Below, one piece after another: positions 37,988 to 46,840 of a DNA stretch of 64,000 bases. The notes beneath the pieces are model-generated. The model worked only from the letters and a program-made list of their open reading frames with translations, had not been told where the DNA came from and did no database searches. This stretch comes from Nocardiopsis suaedae. GTDB taxonomy: Bacteria > Actinomycetota > Actinomycetes > Streptosporangiales > Streptosporangiaceae. The translations under genes and the position numbers were made by a program. The DNA lies in NCBI RefSeq assembly GCF_027706745.1, contig NZ_JAQFWP010000005.1:62001-126000 (forward strand), in the 5' to 3' direction. The number at the start of each line of letters is the position of its first letter. Position 1 is the first letter of the stretch.

Positions 37988-40900
37988 TCAGGACGGGGAA
38001 ACGCCGTGCGGGAGCGGCACCTTCACCTGGCGGATCTGGCCGTCGCCCAGGTGCAGGTAGGCCGTCCCCGGCGTCAGGCGCGAGCTCGGCACCCCCTTGG
38101 GCAGGCGCAGCCCCAGCACCTCGCCGTCGACCGGGGCCTGCGGGGACAGCAGGGCGCCCATCCGGTTCCGCTTCAGGTGCACGTGCCAGGCGCTGAACCC
38201 GCCCTGCAGGGCCTCGTTGGTCCCGGCCGCCACGATCGCCCATCCCTTGCCGACCATGCCGCGGGCGATCCGGGTGAACTCCTTGCCGATGTCGTTGTGC
38301 AGCAGCAGTTCCGCGTCGTCGACCATCACCACCGCCGTCTCGCCCTCGAACCGGCCCAGCGCCTTGTGCAGGTCGCCCAGCTTCGGGTCGGCCAGGTCCA
38401 GGACCGCGGGCACGCCCGGGTGGCCGCGCAGCGCGCCCAGCGCCGAGGAGCGCGGGGTCACCAGCAGCAGCTCGGTGCCGCCGATCAGCAGCGACTGGGC
38501 CATGGACAGCAGCAGCGACGACCGCCCCGACTTGGGCGGGCCGCTGATCAGGAACGTCGGCGTCTCGGCCAGGTCGGCGCCGAGGGCGGTGAGCTCGTTG
38601 CCGCCCACGCCCACCAGGCCCCACAGCGGACGCGGCGGGTGGGTCAGGTAGCGCTCGGTCTCGGCGAAGGTGAGCTGGTCGGGCAGCACGTCCACGCGCA
38701 GCGGCGCCGGGGAGGTCCCCGCCGGGGTGCGCTGCGTGGTGAACGCGGCGATGTTGGACAGCTCCTGGGCCTGGGCGCCGCCCTGCGGGTCGTCGCACAG
38801 CAGCGCGAACTGCAGCTCGGTGCCCTCCCCGCCGACGTAGGCCCGCCCGTCCGGGATCGCCTCGGGCAGGTCCCGGGCGCTGAGCCCGACCGAGCTGTAG
38901 TCGCCGCGGTCGTTGCACCGCAGCACCAGCCGGTGCTCGGTGGTGGAGGCGTACTTGTTGCGGGCCAGCGACTTGTCGCCGGTGACGATGACGTGGATGC
39001 CCACCCCGGCGCCGTCGCGCATCAGGGTGACCGCGTCCTCCAGCAGCGCCCCGTAGTTGTACTCGCCGAAGGCCTGCTCGAAGGCCTCCCACCGGTCGAT
39101 GAACAGCACGATGTGCGCGGGCTTGTCGCCCCCGCCCGGCTTGGCGCGCAGCTCGTGCAGGTTGGCGCAGCCCTCGGCGGCCAGCCGCTTCTGCCGCTCC
39201 TCCAGCTCCCGGCCGAGCACCCCCAGCAGCCGCACCACCCGCTCCTGCTGGGTGCGCCCGGCCACCGAGCCGCAGTGCGGCAGGCCCTCCATCGGCAGCA
39301 GCGCGCCGTTGCCGCAGTCGATGCCGTACATGTGCACGTCGCCGGGGTGGTGGCACAGGGCCAGCGCCCCGGCGATGGTGCGCAGCGCCTGCGAGCGGCC
39401 GCTGCGGCCCGAGCCGATGACGTGCAGGTGGCCCATGTTCTCCAGGTCGAGGGAGAACGCCTGCTGCGCCTGCTGGGCGGGCAGGTCCATGAGCGCCACC
39501 GGCACCGGCTGCACGCGCCCGGCCTCGGGCTGCGGCAGCGGCGCCGTCCGGTTCAGCTCGGCCAGGGTGAGCCGCTCGGGGAGCGCCTGCAGCCACGGGC
39601 TGGGCTGGCGCTCGGCGCCGACCTGTTCGGAGGCCTGCCGGACCGCACCCACCAGCACCGTCAGGTCGGTGACCTCCACGTCGCCCTTGTCGGCCTGCTG
39701 CGGACCGGCGGCCGGCGGCGGCAGCGCCAGGTCGGTCCAGCGCACGGGGTAGGCGGCGGGGGCGGGGGCGTCGGTGGAGGCGACCACGCGCCGACCGCCG
39801 ACCCGCCCGGACTGGAACGGCAGCAGCGAGGCGGCGCCCAGCCGGGCGTAGGCGCGGCCGGGGGTGTCGATGCCGATCTGCGCGGACTCGGCCGCGTCGA
39901 TCACGTCCCGGCTCTCCCCGGCGTCGGTCATCCGCAGCGCGATGCGCAGGTTGGTGTTGGCGCGGATGTCGGAGGTGACCACACCGGCCGGGCGCTGGGT
40001 GGCCAGCACCATGTGGATGCCCAGCGAGCGGCCCCGCTGGGCGATGTTGACCAGGCCCTTGACGAAGTCGGGCAGCTCGCGCGCCAGGGAGGCGAACTCG
40101 TCGATGACGATCATCAGCCGCGGCATCTGCGGCAGCGACGGGTCCCGGTCCAGGTACTCCAGGTAGTCCTCGATGTCCTTGGCCCCGGCCTGGGCCAGGA
40201 TGTGCTCGCGCCGGTGCAGCTCGGCGCCGAGCGAGACCAGCGCCCGGCTCACCAGGTGGGTGTCCAGGTCGGTCACCATGCCCACGGTGTGCGGCAGGTC
40301 CACGCAGTCCTTGAACGCGCTGCCGCCCTTGTAGTCGACCAGCACGAACGACATCGACTCGGGCCGGTTCACCGCCGCCAGCGACGCCACCAGGGTCTGC
40401 AGCAGCTCCGACTTGCCGGAGCCGGTGGTCCCGGCGATCAGCGCGTGCGGGCCGTCCCGGCGCACGTCCACCGAGAACGGGCCGTCCAGGCCGGCGCCGA
40501 GGGTGGCGATGGTGCTGCGGCCGTTGCTCGCCCAGTGCGCGGCGATCGCCTCCCCGTTGGGCGGGTCCAGGCCGATCACGTCCAGCAGGCGGGCGCTGCG
40601 CGGCAGGGCGGCGCCGTCGTCGGAGACGCTGGAGTCGCGCAGCGGCGCCAGGGCCCGTCCCAGCCGCTCGGCCCACTCGGCCGACGGGCCGTCGGGGCGG
40701 ATGTCCTCCACGTCGTCGAAGGTGGTCCGGCGCAGCTCCAGGCCGTCGGGGGTGAGGCTGACCACCGCCTGGCACTCCTCGGGCAGCATCCGCTCGTCGG
40801 TCTCCAGGCACAGCACGTGCAGGCCCAGGGCGGGGCCCTCGCGGAGCAGCTGCACCACCCCGGGCAGGGAGCGCAGCCGCCGGGCGCCGTCCAGCACCAC

Positions 40901-42475
40901 CACGATCTGGGCGGCGTCGTCCATCGCCCCGCGGGGGGCGCCGCGCCGCGCCTCCAGCTCGGCCAGCAGCTCGGAGATGCGGCGGGCGCAGGTCTCGGCG
41001 TCCATGCCGGTGCGGGCGTAGGAGTTGGGGATCTCGCTGCGCAGGTGCGGCAGGAACCGGGTCCAGGCCCAGCGGTCGTGGTCCTGGCGCAGCGACAGCA
41101 GGTAGAGCTGCAGCTCGGCGGGGCTGTGCAGGGCGGCGAGCTGGGCCACCAGCCACCGCTCCAGGGCGTCGAACCGCTCGCCCCGCCCGGCGCAGCCCAC
41201 CACGCCGTTGTCGCGGACCGAGACGGTGGCGGGCACGTCGTGCAGGTTCCAGGTGATGTCCTGGCGGTGCGCGTCCCGGGTGGGATCGTTCAGCACCACC
41301 TTGGAGGGGACGGTGCCGGTGCCCACCCGCAGCAGGGTGAAGTCCTCGTCGACCGGGCGCCGCTCCCACAGCCGCGCCCGGGGGCCGGTCGCCAGCAGCA
41401 GCACCGCGGCCGGGTCGGGCGCGGTGTCGCGCAGCCGCCGCTGCTCGGTGACCAGGGCCTCGTGCGCGTCGTTCTGGATGCGCTCGGTCTTGTCGTGGAA
41501 CTCCTTCATCTCCCGGTCGTACTTGGCCTTGCCGGTGCGTCGCTGCAGGAGCTGCATGAACACCACGCTGATCGGCGAGATCAGGCCGATGGCCAGGTAC
41601 TGGGGGCGGCCCATGACCAGCGCGCCGCCCACCGCCAGCACCAGCGGCATCATGATCATGACGGCGAGCTGGGCCAGCGGGCGGTCCGGGGGCTCGGGCG
41701 GGGAGGGCAGCCGGAACTTGGTCTTGGCGGGGGCCGGGTGCAGCCGGGGAGGGCGGCTGTAGTCGACGGCGGCGCCGTCGTCGGAGCTGTTCACGGCGGC
41801 GTCGGGGCGCGTGTTGGGCCAGGCCTCGAAGAGCGTGTCGCCCAGGAGGAGCTGGTGGCCCGGGGGCCATGCGGCGTCGGGGGCGACGTCGTCGCCCTCC
41901 AGGGTGGCGCGGTCGCCGCCGCCGGTGTCCAGCACGGTGACGGCCCCGTCGGGGGCCACGCGCACGCGGGCCCAGGTGCCGTCGGTGTCGACCGGCACGT
42001 CCGAGGGGGCGCCGTCGCCGGGCAGGCCGACGGTGTAGTCGCCCGGGTCGACGCGGAAGACCAGCCCGGCCCGTTCGCCGGAGACCACGCGGACCTCCAC
42101 CACGCCGGGCGGCTCCTCGACGGCGGAGCCGGGGCCGCCGACGGTGACCACGGCGCCGTCGTGCAGGCCCGCCTCGGACAGGGTGAGTCCGGGCTCGATG
42201 CGCTGGGCGCCCAGGTAGAGGTCGACGCCGCGGCCGGGGGCGCGCGGCTCCACGCGCACCAGCGGGTCGAGCGACTCGGCGAGCTGGGCCACGCTGGCGC
42301 CGCCGTCGGCGTCGACGAGCACGTCGACGCGCGGCGCGGGCATCGCCTGCGGGGCCTGCGGCCCGTACCGCCCCTGCGGCCCGTGGGGGGCCTGCGGGGG
42401 GTGCGGGGCGTGCGGGCCACCGGGGTCGGGCTCGCGGCGGGCGATGTGCGGCGTGGTGGTCAGCAGGAGGCGCAC
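37988..42475 (-). CDS. EssC/EccC-type type VII secretion ATPase with N-terminal FHA-like region
   Basis: A 1,495-residue membrane ATPase, the motor of a type VII secretion-like system. Order: N-terminal ubiquitin/FHA-like region (about 1-190), two membrane helices (about 240-285), then three FtsK/SpoIIIE domains. The first has an intact Walker A, AGTTGSGKSELLQ (Lys about 688). The second (GSGRSGRSQ, about 1027) and third (GPPKSGRSS, about 1317) carry Arg instead of the Walker Lys, so only domain 1 is expected to hydrolyse ATP well. The FHA-plus-three-ATPase layout is EssC-like. The GTG at 42475 gives the MRLLLTTTP start usual for homologues. Confidence 0.9.
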   Translation of the reverse strand: MRLLLTTTPHIARREPDPGGPHAPHPPQAPHGPQGRYGPQAPQAMPAPRVDVLVDADGGASVAQLAESLDPLVRVEPRAPGRGVDLYLGAQRIEPGLTLSEAGLHDGAVVTVGGPGSAVEEPPGVVEVRVVSGERAGLVFRVDPGDYTVGLPGDGAPSDVPVDTDGTWARVRVAPDGAVTVLDTGGGDRATLEGDDVAPDAAWPPGHQLLLGDTLFEAWPNTRPDAAVNSSDDGAAVDYSRPPRLHPAPAKTKFRLPSPPEPPDRPLAQLAVMIMMPLVLAVGGALVMGRPQYLAIGLISPISVVFMQLLQRRTGKAKYDREMKEFHDKTERIQNDAHEALVTEQRRLRDTAPDPAAVLLLATGPRARLWERRPVDEDFTLLRVGTGTVPSKVVLNDPTRDAHRQDITWNLHDVPATVSVRDNGVVGCAGRGERFDALERWLVAQLAALHSPAELQLYLLSLRQDHDRWAWTRFLPHLRSEIPNSYARTGMDAETCARRISELLAELEARRGAPRGAMDDAAQIVVVLDGARRLRSLPGVVQLLREGPALGLHVLCLETDERMLPEECQAVVSLTPDGLELRRTTFDDVEDIRPDGPSAEWAERLGRALAPLRDSSVSDDGAALPRSARLLDVIGLDPPNGEAIAAHWASNGRSTIATLGAGLDGPFSVDVRRDGPHALIAGTTGSGKSELLQTLVASLAAVNRPESMSFVLVDYKGGSAFKDCVDLPHTVGMVTDLDTHLVSRALVSLGAELHRREHILAQAGAKDIEDYLEYLDRDPSLPQMPRLMIVIDEFASLARELPDFVKGLVNIAQRGRSLGIHMVLATQRPAGVVTSDIRANTNLRIALRMTDAGESRDVIDAAESAQIGIDTPGRAYARLGAASLLPFQSGRVGGRRVVASTDAPAPAAYPVRWTDLALPPPAAGPQQADKGDVEVTDLTVLVGAVRQASEQVGAERQPSPWLQALPERLTLAELNRTAPLPQPEAGRVQPVPVALMDLPAQQAQQAFSLDLENMGHLHVIGSGRSGRSQALRTIAGALALCHHPGDVHMYGIDCGNGALLPMEGLPHCGSVAGRTQQERVVRLLGVLGRELEERQKRLAAEGCANLHELRAKPGGGDKPAHIVLFIDRWEAFEQAFGEYNYGALLEDAVTLMRDGAGVGIHVIVTGDKSLARNKYASTTEHRLVLRCNDRGDYSSVGLSARDLPEAIPDGRAYVGGEGTELQFALLCDDPQGGAQAQELSNIAAFTTQRTPAGTSPAPLRVDVLPDQLTFAETERYLTHPPRPLWGLVGVGGNELTALGADLAETPTFLISGPPKSGRSSLLLSMAQSLLIGGTELLLVTPRSSALGALRGHPGVPAVLDLADPKLGDLHKALGRFEGETAVVMVDDAELLLHNDIGKEFTRIARGMVGKGWAIVAAGTNEALQGGFSAWHVHLKRNRMGALLSPQAPVDGEVLGLRLPKGVPSSRLTPGTAYLHLGDGQIRQVKVPLPHGVSPS

Positions 42476-42606
42476 GGGCGTTGGTGCTTCCGGTCGGTGG
42501 ACGGCGGTGCGGGGGCGCGCCCGCGCGGGGGCCGCGGCGCGCCGGGCGGGGCGCAGGCCCAGGGGGAGGTGGGCCGGCCCCGCCCGCCTGGGTCCGGCTA
42601 TCGAGG

Positions 42607-42900
42607 TTAGCCCAGGCCCTCGCCCAGCTTCTGGTCGGTGTCGGAGAAGGTGTCGCCGACCTGCTTGACGTACTTCGAGATGCCCTCCAGGCCGTCGTTG
42701 ACCTGCTCGAAGCCGGAGTGGAACTCTTCGAAGAAGGGCTGGAACTTCTGCTGGGCGGCCGGGGTGGAGTAGCCGTCCGCGATGAGGCCCTCGACCTTGT
42801 TCTTGATGTCGGCGAGGCGCTCCTGGAAGTCGGCGAAGTCGGCCGCCAGGGAGCCGGAGGTCTCCTCGGTGCGGTCGGAGTCGACTTCGAACTTGGGCAT
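42607..42900 (-). CDS. WXG100-family-like protein (Esx type), copy next to the ATPase
   Basis: A 97-residue helical hairpin protein. Two long amphipathic helices flank a turn at EGLIADGYSTPAAQQKF, the place of the Trp-x-Gly turn, although Trp is replaced. The end TFSDTDQKLGEGLG resembles the C-terminal T7 secretion region. GGAAGGA lies 9 bases before the ATG. It is upstream of the ATPase on the same strand (131 bases), the position typical of a secreted Esx protein that also regulates EssC. Confidence 0.82.
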   Translation of the reverse strand: MPKFEVDSDRTEETSGSLAADFADFQERLADIKNKVEGLIADGYSTPAAQQKFQPFFEEFHSGFEQVNDGLEGISKYVKQVGDTFSDTDQKLGEGLG

Positions 42901-43136
42901 GGTGATGGTCCTTCCGGTTTCCGGTTGGGGGCGGGTGTCCGGCATCCCGTACCGGACCGCCCGATGGACAGTACGGGCCGACCACACGAGAGGTTCAGCC
43001 CCGCCCGAAGCTCGGACGCGAAGCCCGCCGGGAGGGTTCCAGACGCCCTGCCCGAAGAAGAGAAGGGCTTTATGCTGGAAGCCCCAGCGGACGGAGCCGG
43101 GCACGGCTACGGTGGCACTTCTGGAGGTGGCGCGGG

Positions 43137-43720
43137 ATGTCGGTCGCTGCGGTCGGTGTGGAGCACCAGTGGGACGTCCTCCTGCGCGCCTGGCGAGAGG
43201 TGGATCTGCCCGGGGAAGGCTGGCGGGCGGAGATCGATGAGCAGAGGATCGCCCTGATGCCGCCCCCCCCGGTGAACCGCACGATCTGATCGCGAGCAGG
43301 ATTCACCGAGCACTGGTGAGCCGCCTCCCGATCGAGTGGGAGATCTTCCCGACGGTGGGGGTGCAGGTCCCGCACGTGGAGAAGCTGTACGTGCCCGACC
43401 TCTGCGTCATTCCCTCCGATGTCTTCCCGACCGCCAAGCCTCCCGTGGAGGGGGCGGAGGCGCTGCTCGTCGTGGAGATCACCTCGCCGTCCAACGTCGA
43501 GCACGACCGGAAGAAGAAGCGCTGGGCCTACGCCCACGCCCCCGTTTCCCTGTACCTGCTGGTCGACGCGTACGACGTGTCGGGGCCTTCGGTGACCCTG
43601 TTCTCGCATCCGAACAACGGCGACTACGGGACGATCACCAAGGAGCGCTTCGGGGCCCAGGTTCACCTGCCCGAGCCGTTCGGCTTCGACCTTGAAACAG
43701 GGGCGTTCCCGAAGGAGTGA
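43137..43720 (+). pseudogene. Uma2 family nuclease-like gene, frameshifted at a C run
   Basis: Read from the ATG at 43137 (GGAGG upstream), the protein begins MSVAAVGVEHQWDVLLRAW and stops 51 codons later. The second frame, open to 43720, continues the Uma2 fold: GEPHDLIASRIHRALVSRL, YVPDLCVIPSDVF, LLVVEITSPSN with the metal Glu, and DRKKKRWAYAHAPV. The two join exactly at a run of eight C (43263-43270); nine would restore one 195-residue frame. Uma2 proteins have a PD-(D/E)xK fold of unclear role. It lies on the strand opposite the secretion genes. Confidence 0.75.
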
Positions 43721-43746
43721 GGCGGCCCGGCGTACCGGCACCCCCG

Positions 43747-44367
43747 TCACGCCGCCGGGCGGCCCGGCGCGGGACGCTGCTCGCGCTCGGTGTCGCGCCA
43801 CTTCTCGTTGACCGCGTTCTCGGGGAAGGGGATCTTGACGGCGTTGGGGTTCATGCCGCAGTCGAGTGCGGCCTGGATCACCTCGTCGGCCTTGTCGGTG
43901 CGGACGGTGATGTACTTGCCGTCGCGACCGATGATCTCGATTCCCGGCCCCGTCTCATTGAGCAGGCGCAGCCGGGTGAGGCGGAAGAGGTCCTTCCTGG
44001 TGAAGTCAGCCTTGCCCATGTAGGCGATGGCGTTGATGGGCACGTTGACGGTGTTGTTGAAGCCGTTGGAGATCCGGAACACGCGCTTGGGCTTGTCCAG
44101 GAGGACGACCACCGCGGACACCCGGTACCCCAGGAAGCCGAGGATGAAGGCGACGGGTACGGCTGCGACCGCGGTCCAGATGTACGAGCTCCAGTGCTCG
44201 TAGCCGTCGGAGAACATGGTGCCCGTCAGGAAGGTGGCGCCGACCCCGATCGCTCCCATCGCGATCATGTTGATCTTGGCCCGCTTGTGGAAGTGGTCCC
44301 ACTGGGGAGTGGCCGCCGCTGCGGCCTTCATGTCTTCGCGGAAGCTCTTGTTCTGTGCGCCGGACAT
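43747..44367 (-). CDS. Two-helix membrane protein with PH-like C-terminal domain
   Basis: A 206-residue protein. A basic N-terminal segment, a membrane hairpin (about 33-52 and 62-86), then a soluble domain (about 90-185) with the look of bacterial PH-like domains: VLLDKPKRVFRISNGFNNTV, IEIIGRDGKYITVRTDKADEVIQAA. Charged tail. No firm family. It lies in the run of same-strand genes behind the large effector, 134 bases after the M48 protease gene. Confidence 0.6.
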   Translation of the reverse strand: MSGAQNKSFREDMKAAAAATPQWDHFHKRAKINMIAMGAIGVGATFLTGTMFSDGYEHWSSYIWTAVAAVPVAFILGFLGYRVSAVVVLLDKPKRVFRISNGFNNTVNVPINAIAYMGKADFTRKDLFRLTRLRLLNETGPGIEIIGRDGKYITVRTDKADEVIQAALDCGMNPNAVKIPFPENAVNEKWRDTEREQRPAPGRPAA

Positions 44368-44501
44368 GGTGGGTCAGGAGTCCTTTTCTGCTCGGTGCTC
44401 TCGTTCGGTCGGGGGGTGTCGGATCGGCGTTCGGTCGCGCGTCGGCCGTCGGAGACGCGGCGGGCCTGATCGGCCCTTGTCGGAGCGCGCTCCAGGGCGC
44501 T

Positions 44502-45620
44502 TCAGGCGCCTCGGGCGGCCGACCGCGACATGTGCTCCAGGCGGGCGAGCCTGACGGAGGGGCTCGGATGTGTTTCCAGCAGGGGCGCCAGGAAGAAGTA
44601 CCCGACGATGCGCTCGGTTCTGTTCTTTGGCGGCTGGTTGGCGGAGACGATCGACTCGCCCGTGCGCGGGCGGGATGCCCGCAGGTCCTTTTCGGGGATG
44701 GAGTGCACCCCTTCGGCCAACGAGGACAGGGCCGAGGCCAGTGCCGCTGGGGAGCCCGTGGTCCGCGCCGCCGCCGTGTCGGCCGCGAGCTCGCGGTGCC
44801 GGGTGAGGAGGGAGCAGGCGATCAGGCCCGGGTACGACAGCAGCGTCCCCACGAAAGTGGTGGTCCAGGCGAGGGCGATGCCTGGTCCGAGGCCCCAGAT
44901 GAAGACCAGGCCCCGTGCGATGGCGAGGGGGACGATCGCCGGCACCGCGAGGACACGGGGAACGATCGGCATCGGGTAGCGGAAGACGAGTTCGTTGCGT
45001 GCGGGCACTCCCCCCTCGACCGGTGTCCAGCGCCAGCCGCACATGTGGGCCCAGCGGCACAGGGGCCGGTCGAGGTCCAGCATCGCCATGATCAGCCTGA
45101 GCGGGACCTCAAGGGCCCAGCACGTCATGCTGTGCGCGTAGACCAGGAGCCGCTGGTCCCGGTGGGCGATGTGGGCGTACTCGTGGGCCAGGACGGCTTC
45201 GAGCTGGTCGTTGTCGAGCCGCTCCAGGAGGGCCGTGGTCAGGTGGACGGCGGGACCACGGCCGCCGGGGCGGTGGGACAGGGAGTAGGCGTTGGGCTCC
45301 CGGGAGTCGAGCGAGAACAGCTGGGGCTTGGGCTGACCGGTCAGTGCCGACAACCGGTCCGCCACGGCGTGGAGCCGGGGATCGTCCTCCGCCCCGATCG
45401 CCTTCGGGTTCAGTTGGGTGATCGTCGAACGCACGACGAGTTTGTCGGCCCATTCGGCGCTCACGAGTGCGATCGCGACCGGGAGCACACCGATCCACCA
45501 GGGCAGACCGAGTGCCACCATGAGGAGGCAGACGAGAGCGGCGTAGACCGCAGTGACGCCGAGGACCACGAGCCACGCGCGCACGATGAGCCGGTGCGGC
45601 GCCGTGGGCGGCCTCTTCAC
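44502..45620 (-). CDS. M48 family metalloprotease (HtpX-like)
   Basis: A 372-residue membrane zinc protease. Helices at about 10-33 and 36-52, the HEYAHIAH zinc motif (about 144-151) in LEAVLAHEYAHIAHRDQRL, a pair of later helices, and the third-ligand region SLLTRHRELAADTAAARTTG. The GTG at 45620 has a GGAGGGGAGC site; an in-frame ATG at 45701 would add 27 polar residues. Within a T7-like locus it may process secreted or membrane partners, which is inference. Confidence 0.82.
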   Translation of the reverse strand: MKRPPTAPHRLIVRAWLVVLGVTAVYAALVCLLMVALGLPWWIGVLPVAIALVSAEWADKLVVRSTITQLNPKAIGAEDDPRLHAVADRLSALTGQPKPQLFSLDSREPNAYSLSHRPGGRGPAVHLTTALLERLDNDQLEAVLAHEYAHIAHRDQRLLVYAHSMTCWALEVPLRLIMAMLDLDRPLCRWAHMCGWRWTPVEGGVPARNELVFRYPMPIVPRVLAVPAIVPLAIARGLVFIWGLGPGIALAWTTTFVGTLLSYPGLIACSLLTRHRELAADTAAARTTGSPAALASALSSLAEGVHSIPEKDLRASRPRTGESIVSANQPPKNRTERIVGYFFLAPLLETHPSPSVRLARLEHMSRSAARGA

Positions 45621-45785
45621 GGGGCGCTCCCCTCCGTCTCCTGTCCTGGTCGAGTGGCCCGTCGAATCGCCGGTCGTGGGCCCCTGCCCGGTCACCCTCA
45701 AGGTGCCGAGGCTCGGAATCCGGGGGACGATATCCGGCCGACTCCGGGGCCGACGCTCAGGGTAGCGCGGGGTGACCGTCCGGCG

Positions 45786-46448
45786 TCACTGGGGGGCGGT
45801 GTCGGGGAGGCGCTTCCAGAACCACGAGGTGGCGGTGATCGCGTCGAAGAGTTCCAGGATCTCGCTCTGGTATTCGACGTTCGGGCTCGAACAGCTGACG
45901 AGCACCCGCGTCTTGAGCCCCGGCACCCGGAAGGCCGTGTGCATCAGGACCGAACGGATCCCCTGGTTCGCCTCCTCGTCGAGTTTGTAGTCGGCGACCC
46001 CGAACATGCGGGCGCACAGGTCCGCGCCGGACTCGGGGAGCTCGACGAGCGACTTGCGCAGCCAGGTCCCCTCGGCCTTGGTCGCGCTGGGCGGGTGCAC
46101 GTGGTCCAGCAGTTTGATCGGGTCGAGCTCCTGGCCGGGCGGCTCCTTGAAGGCCAGGACGCAGACGGTCGCCATGAAGAAGCCGTCCTCGTACCGCTCG
46201 AAAGTGCCCGCGGCGGACAGTAGGCCGGAGGAGCGTGCGCTGTGCGCGATCTGTGCCACGTTCTGGAAGAGCTCGTCGACCGTCTCCGCCTGTCGGGGAT
46301 CCGAGGAGGCGGCCTCCAGGAGGGCCTTGCGGAGCCCGGCGATGCCGTCGGAGGACAGGTCGTACTGGTTCCATTCTTCAGGGATCTGGATGTCGAACCC
46401 GATCTGCGCCTCATCGGGGAGCTGGGGCTCGGCGAACTGGTAGGCCAT
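45786..46448 (-). CDS. Uncharacterised soluble protein of the type VII-like locus
   Basis: A 220-residue protein without signal peptide or membrane helix. It begins with an acidic segment (FAEPQLPDEAQIGFDIQIPEEW), then alternating strands and helices; a central stretch ALFKEPPGQ-like to LLDHVHPP and a late VLVSCSSPNVEYQSEILELFDAITATSWF. No family recognised. Similar PEEW-starting proteins occur next to WXG100 genes in actinobacteria, to my recollection. It follows the second Esx-like gene by 47 bases. Confidence 0.55.
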   Translation of the reverse strand: MAYQFAEPQLPDEAQIGFDIQIPEEWNQYDLSSDGIAGLRKALLEAASSDPRQAETVDELFQNVAQIAHSARSSGLLSAAGTFERYEDGFFMATVCVLAFKEPPGQELDPIKLLDHVHPPSATKAEGTWLRKSLVELPESGADLCARMFGVADYKLDEEANQGIRSVLMHTAFRVPGLKTRVLVSCSSPNVEYQSEILELFDAITATSWFWKRLPDTAPQ

Positions 46449-46495
46449 GGGTTCTCTCTACGGAACGTCGGATCGTATGCGGGGCGGGAGGGGGA

Positions 46496-46795
46496 TCAGC
46501 CGCCCTCCTCACCCTCCAGGTTCTTGGCGAGCTCGTCGTCGGTCTTGACGAAGGACTCCTTGACCTGGTCGATGCCCTCGCCCATGTCCTTGATGAACTT
46601 CGCCATGCGGTCGAACATGTCCTTGCTCTCCTCCATGTAGTCCCCAGAGGCGCTCTCGATGGTCGAGGGTCCGATGTCCCGGGACCACCCCTCGGCCTCT
46701 TCGCGCTGGTCGTCCTGGAAGGCGTCCTTGACCGTGTCGAGCCTGCTCTTGATGCCGTCGAGGACGTCCATCTCGACGACGATCTTCTTGGCCAT
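46496..46795 (-). CDS. WXG100-family-like protein (Esx type), copy in the effector operon
   Basis: A 99-residue acidic two-helix protein: VLDGIKSRLDTVKDAFQDD, a turn around EEAEGWSRDIG with a Trp-containing bend, then YMEESKDMFDRMAKFIKDMGEG, ending KTDDELAKNLEGEEGG. The C-terminal F-x3-TD-x2-L pattern is shared with the other Esx-like protein (SFVKTDDEL versus TFSDTDQKL). It may be a secretion partner of the large effector. GGAGAAAGGACAG precedes the ATG. Confidence 0.75.
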   Translation of the reverse strand: MAKKIVVEMDVLDGIKSRLDTVKDAFQDDQREEAEGWSRDIGPSTIESASGDYMEESKDMFDRMAKFIKDMGEGIDQVKESFVKTDDELAKNLEGEEGG

Positions 46796-46840
46796 GTGCT
46801 GTCCTTTCTCCTTGTGGTTCGCGTTACCGGAGCGGGTCGG

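Noticed and set aside
38006-42610. Open frame of 1,534 codons opposite the EssC-type ATPase
   Set aside because: His/Gln/Gly/Arg-rich antisense reading of a high-GC gene; no motif. The minus strand encodes clear FtsK/SpoIIIE domains.
43316-43720. Stand-alone 134-residue Uma2-like gene
   Set aside because: The N-terminal third of the fold lies upstream in another frame with a good start and ribosome site, so this is the back half of a frameshifted gene.
45786-46448. EspG-type ESX chaperone
   Set aside because: Size is similar, but no EspG motif or PE/PPE substrate gene is visible; left as uncharacterised.
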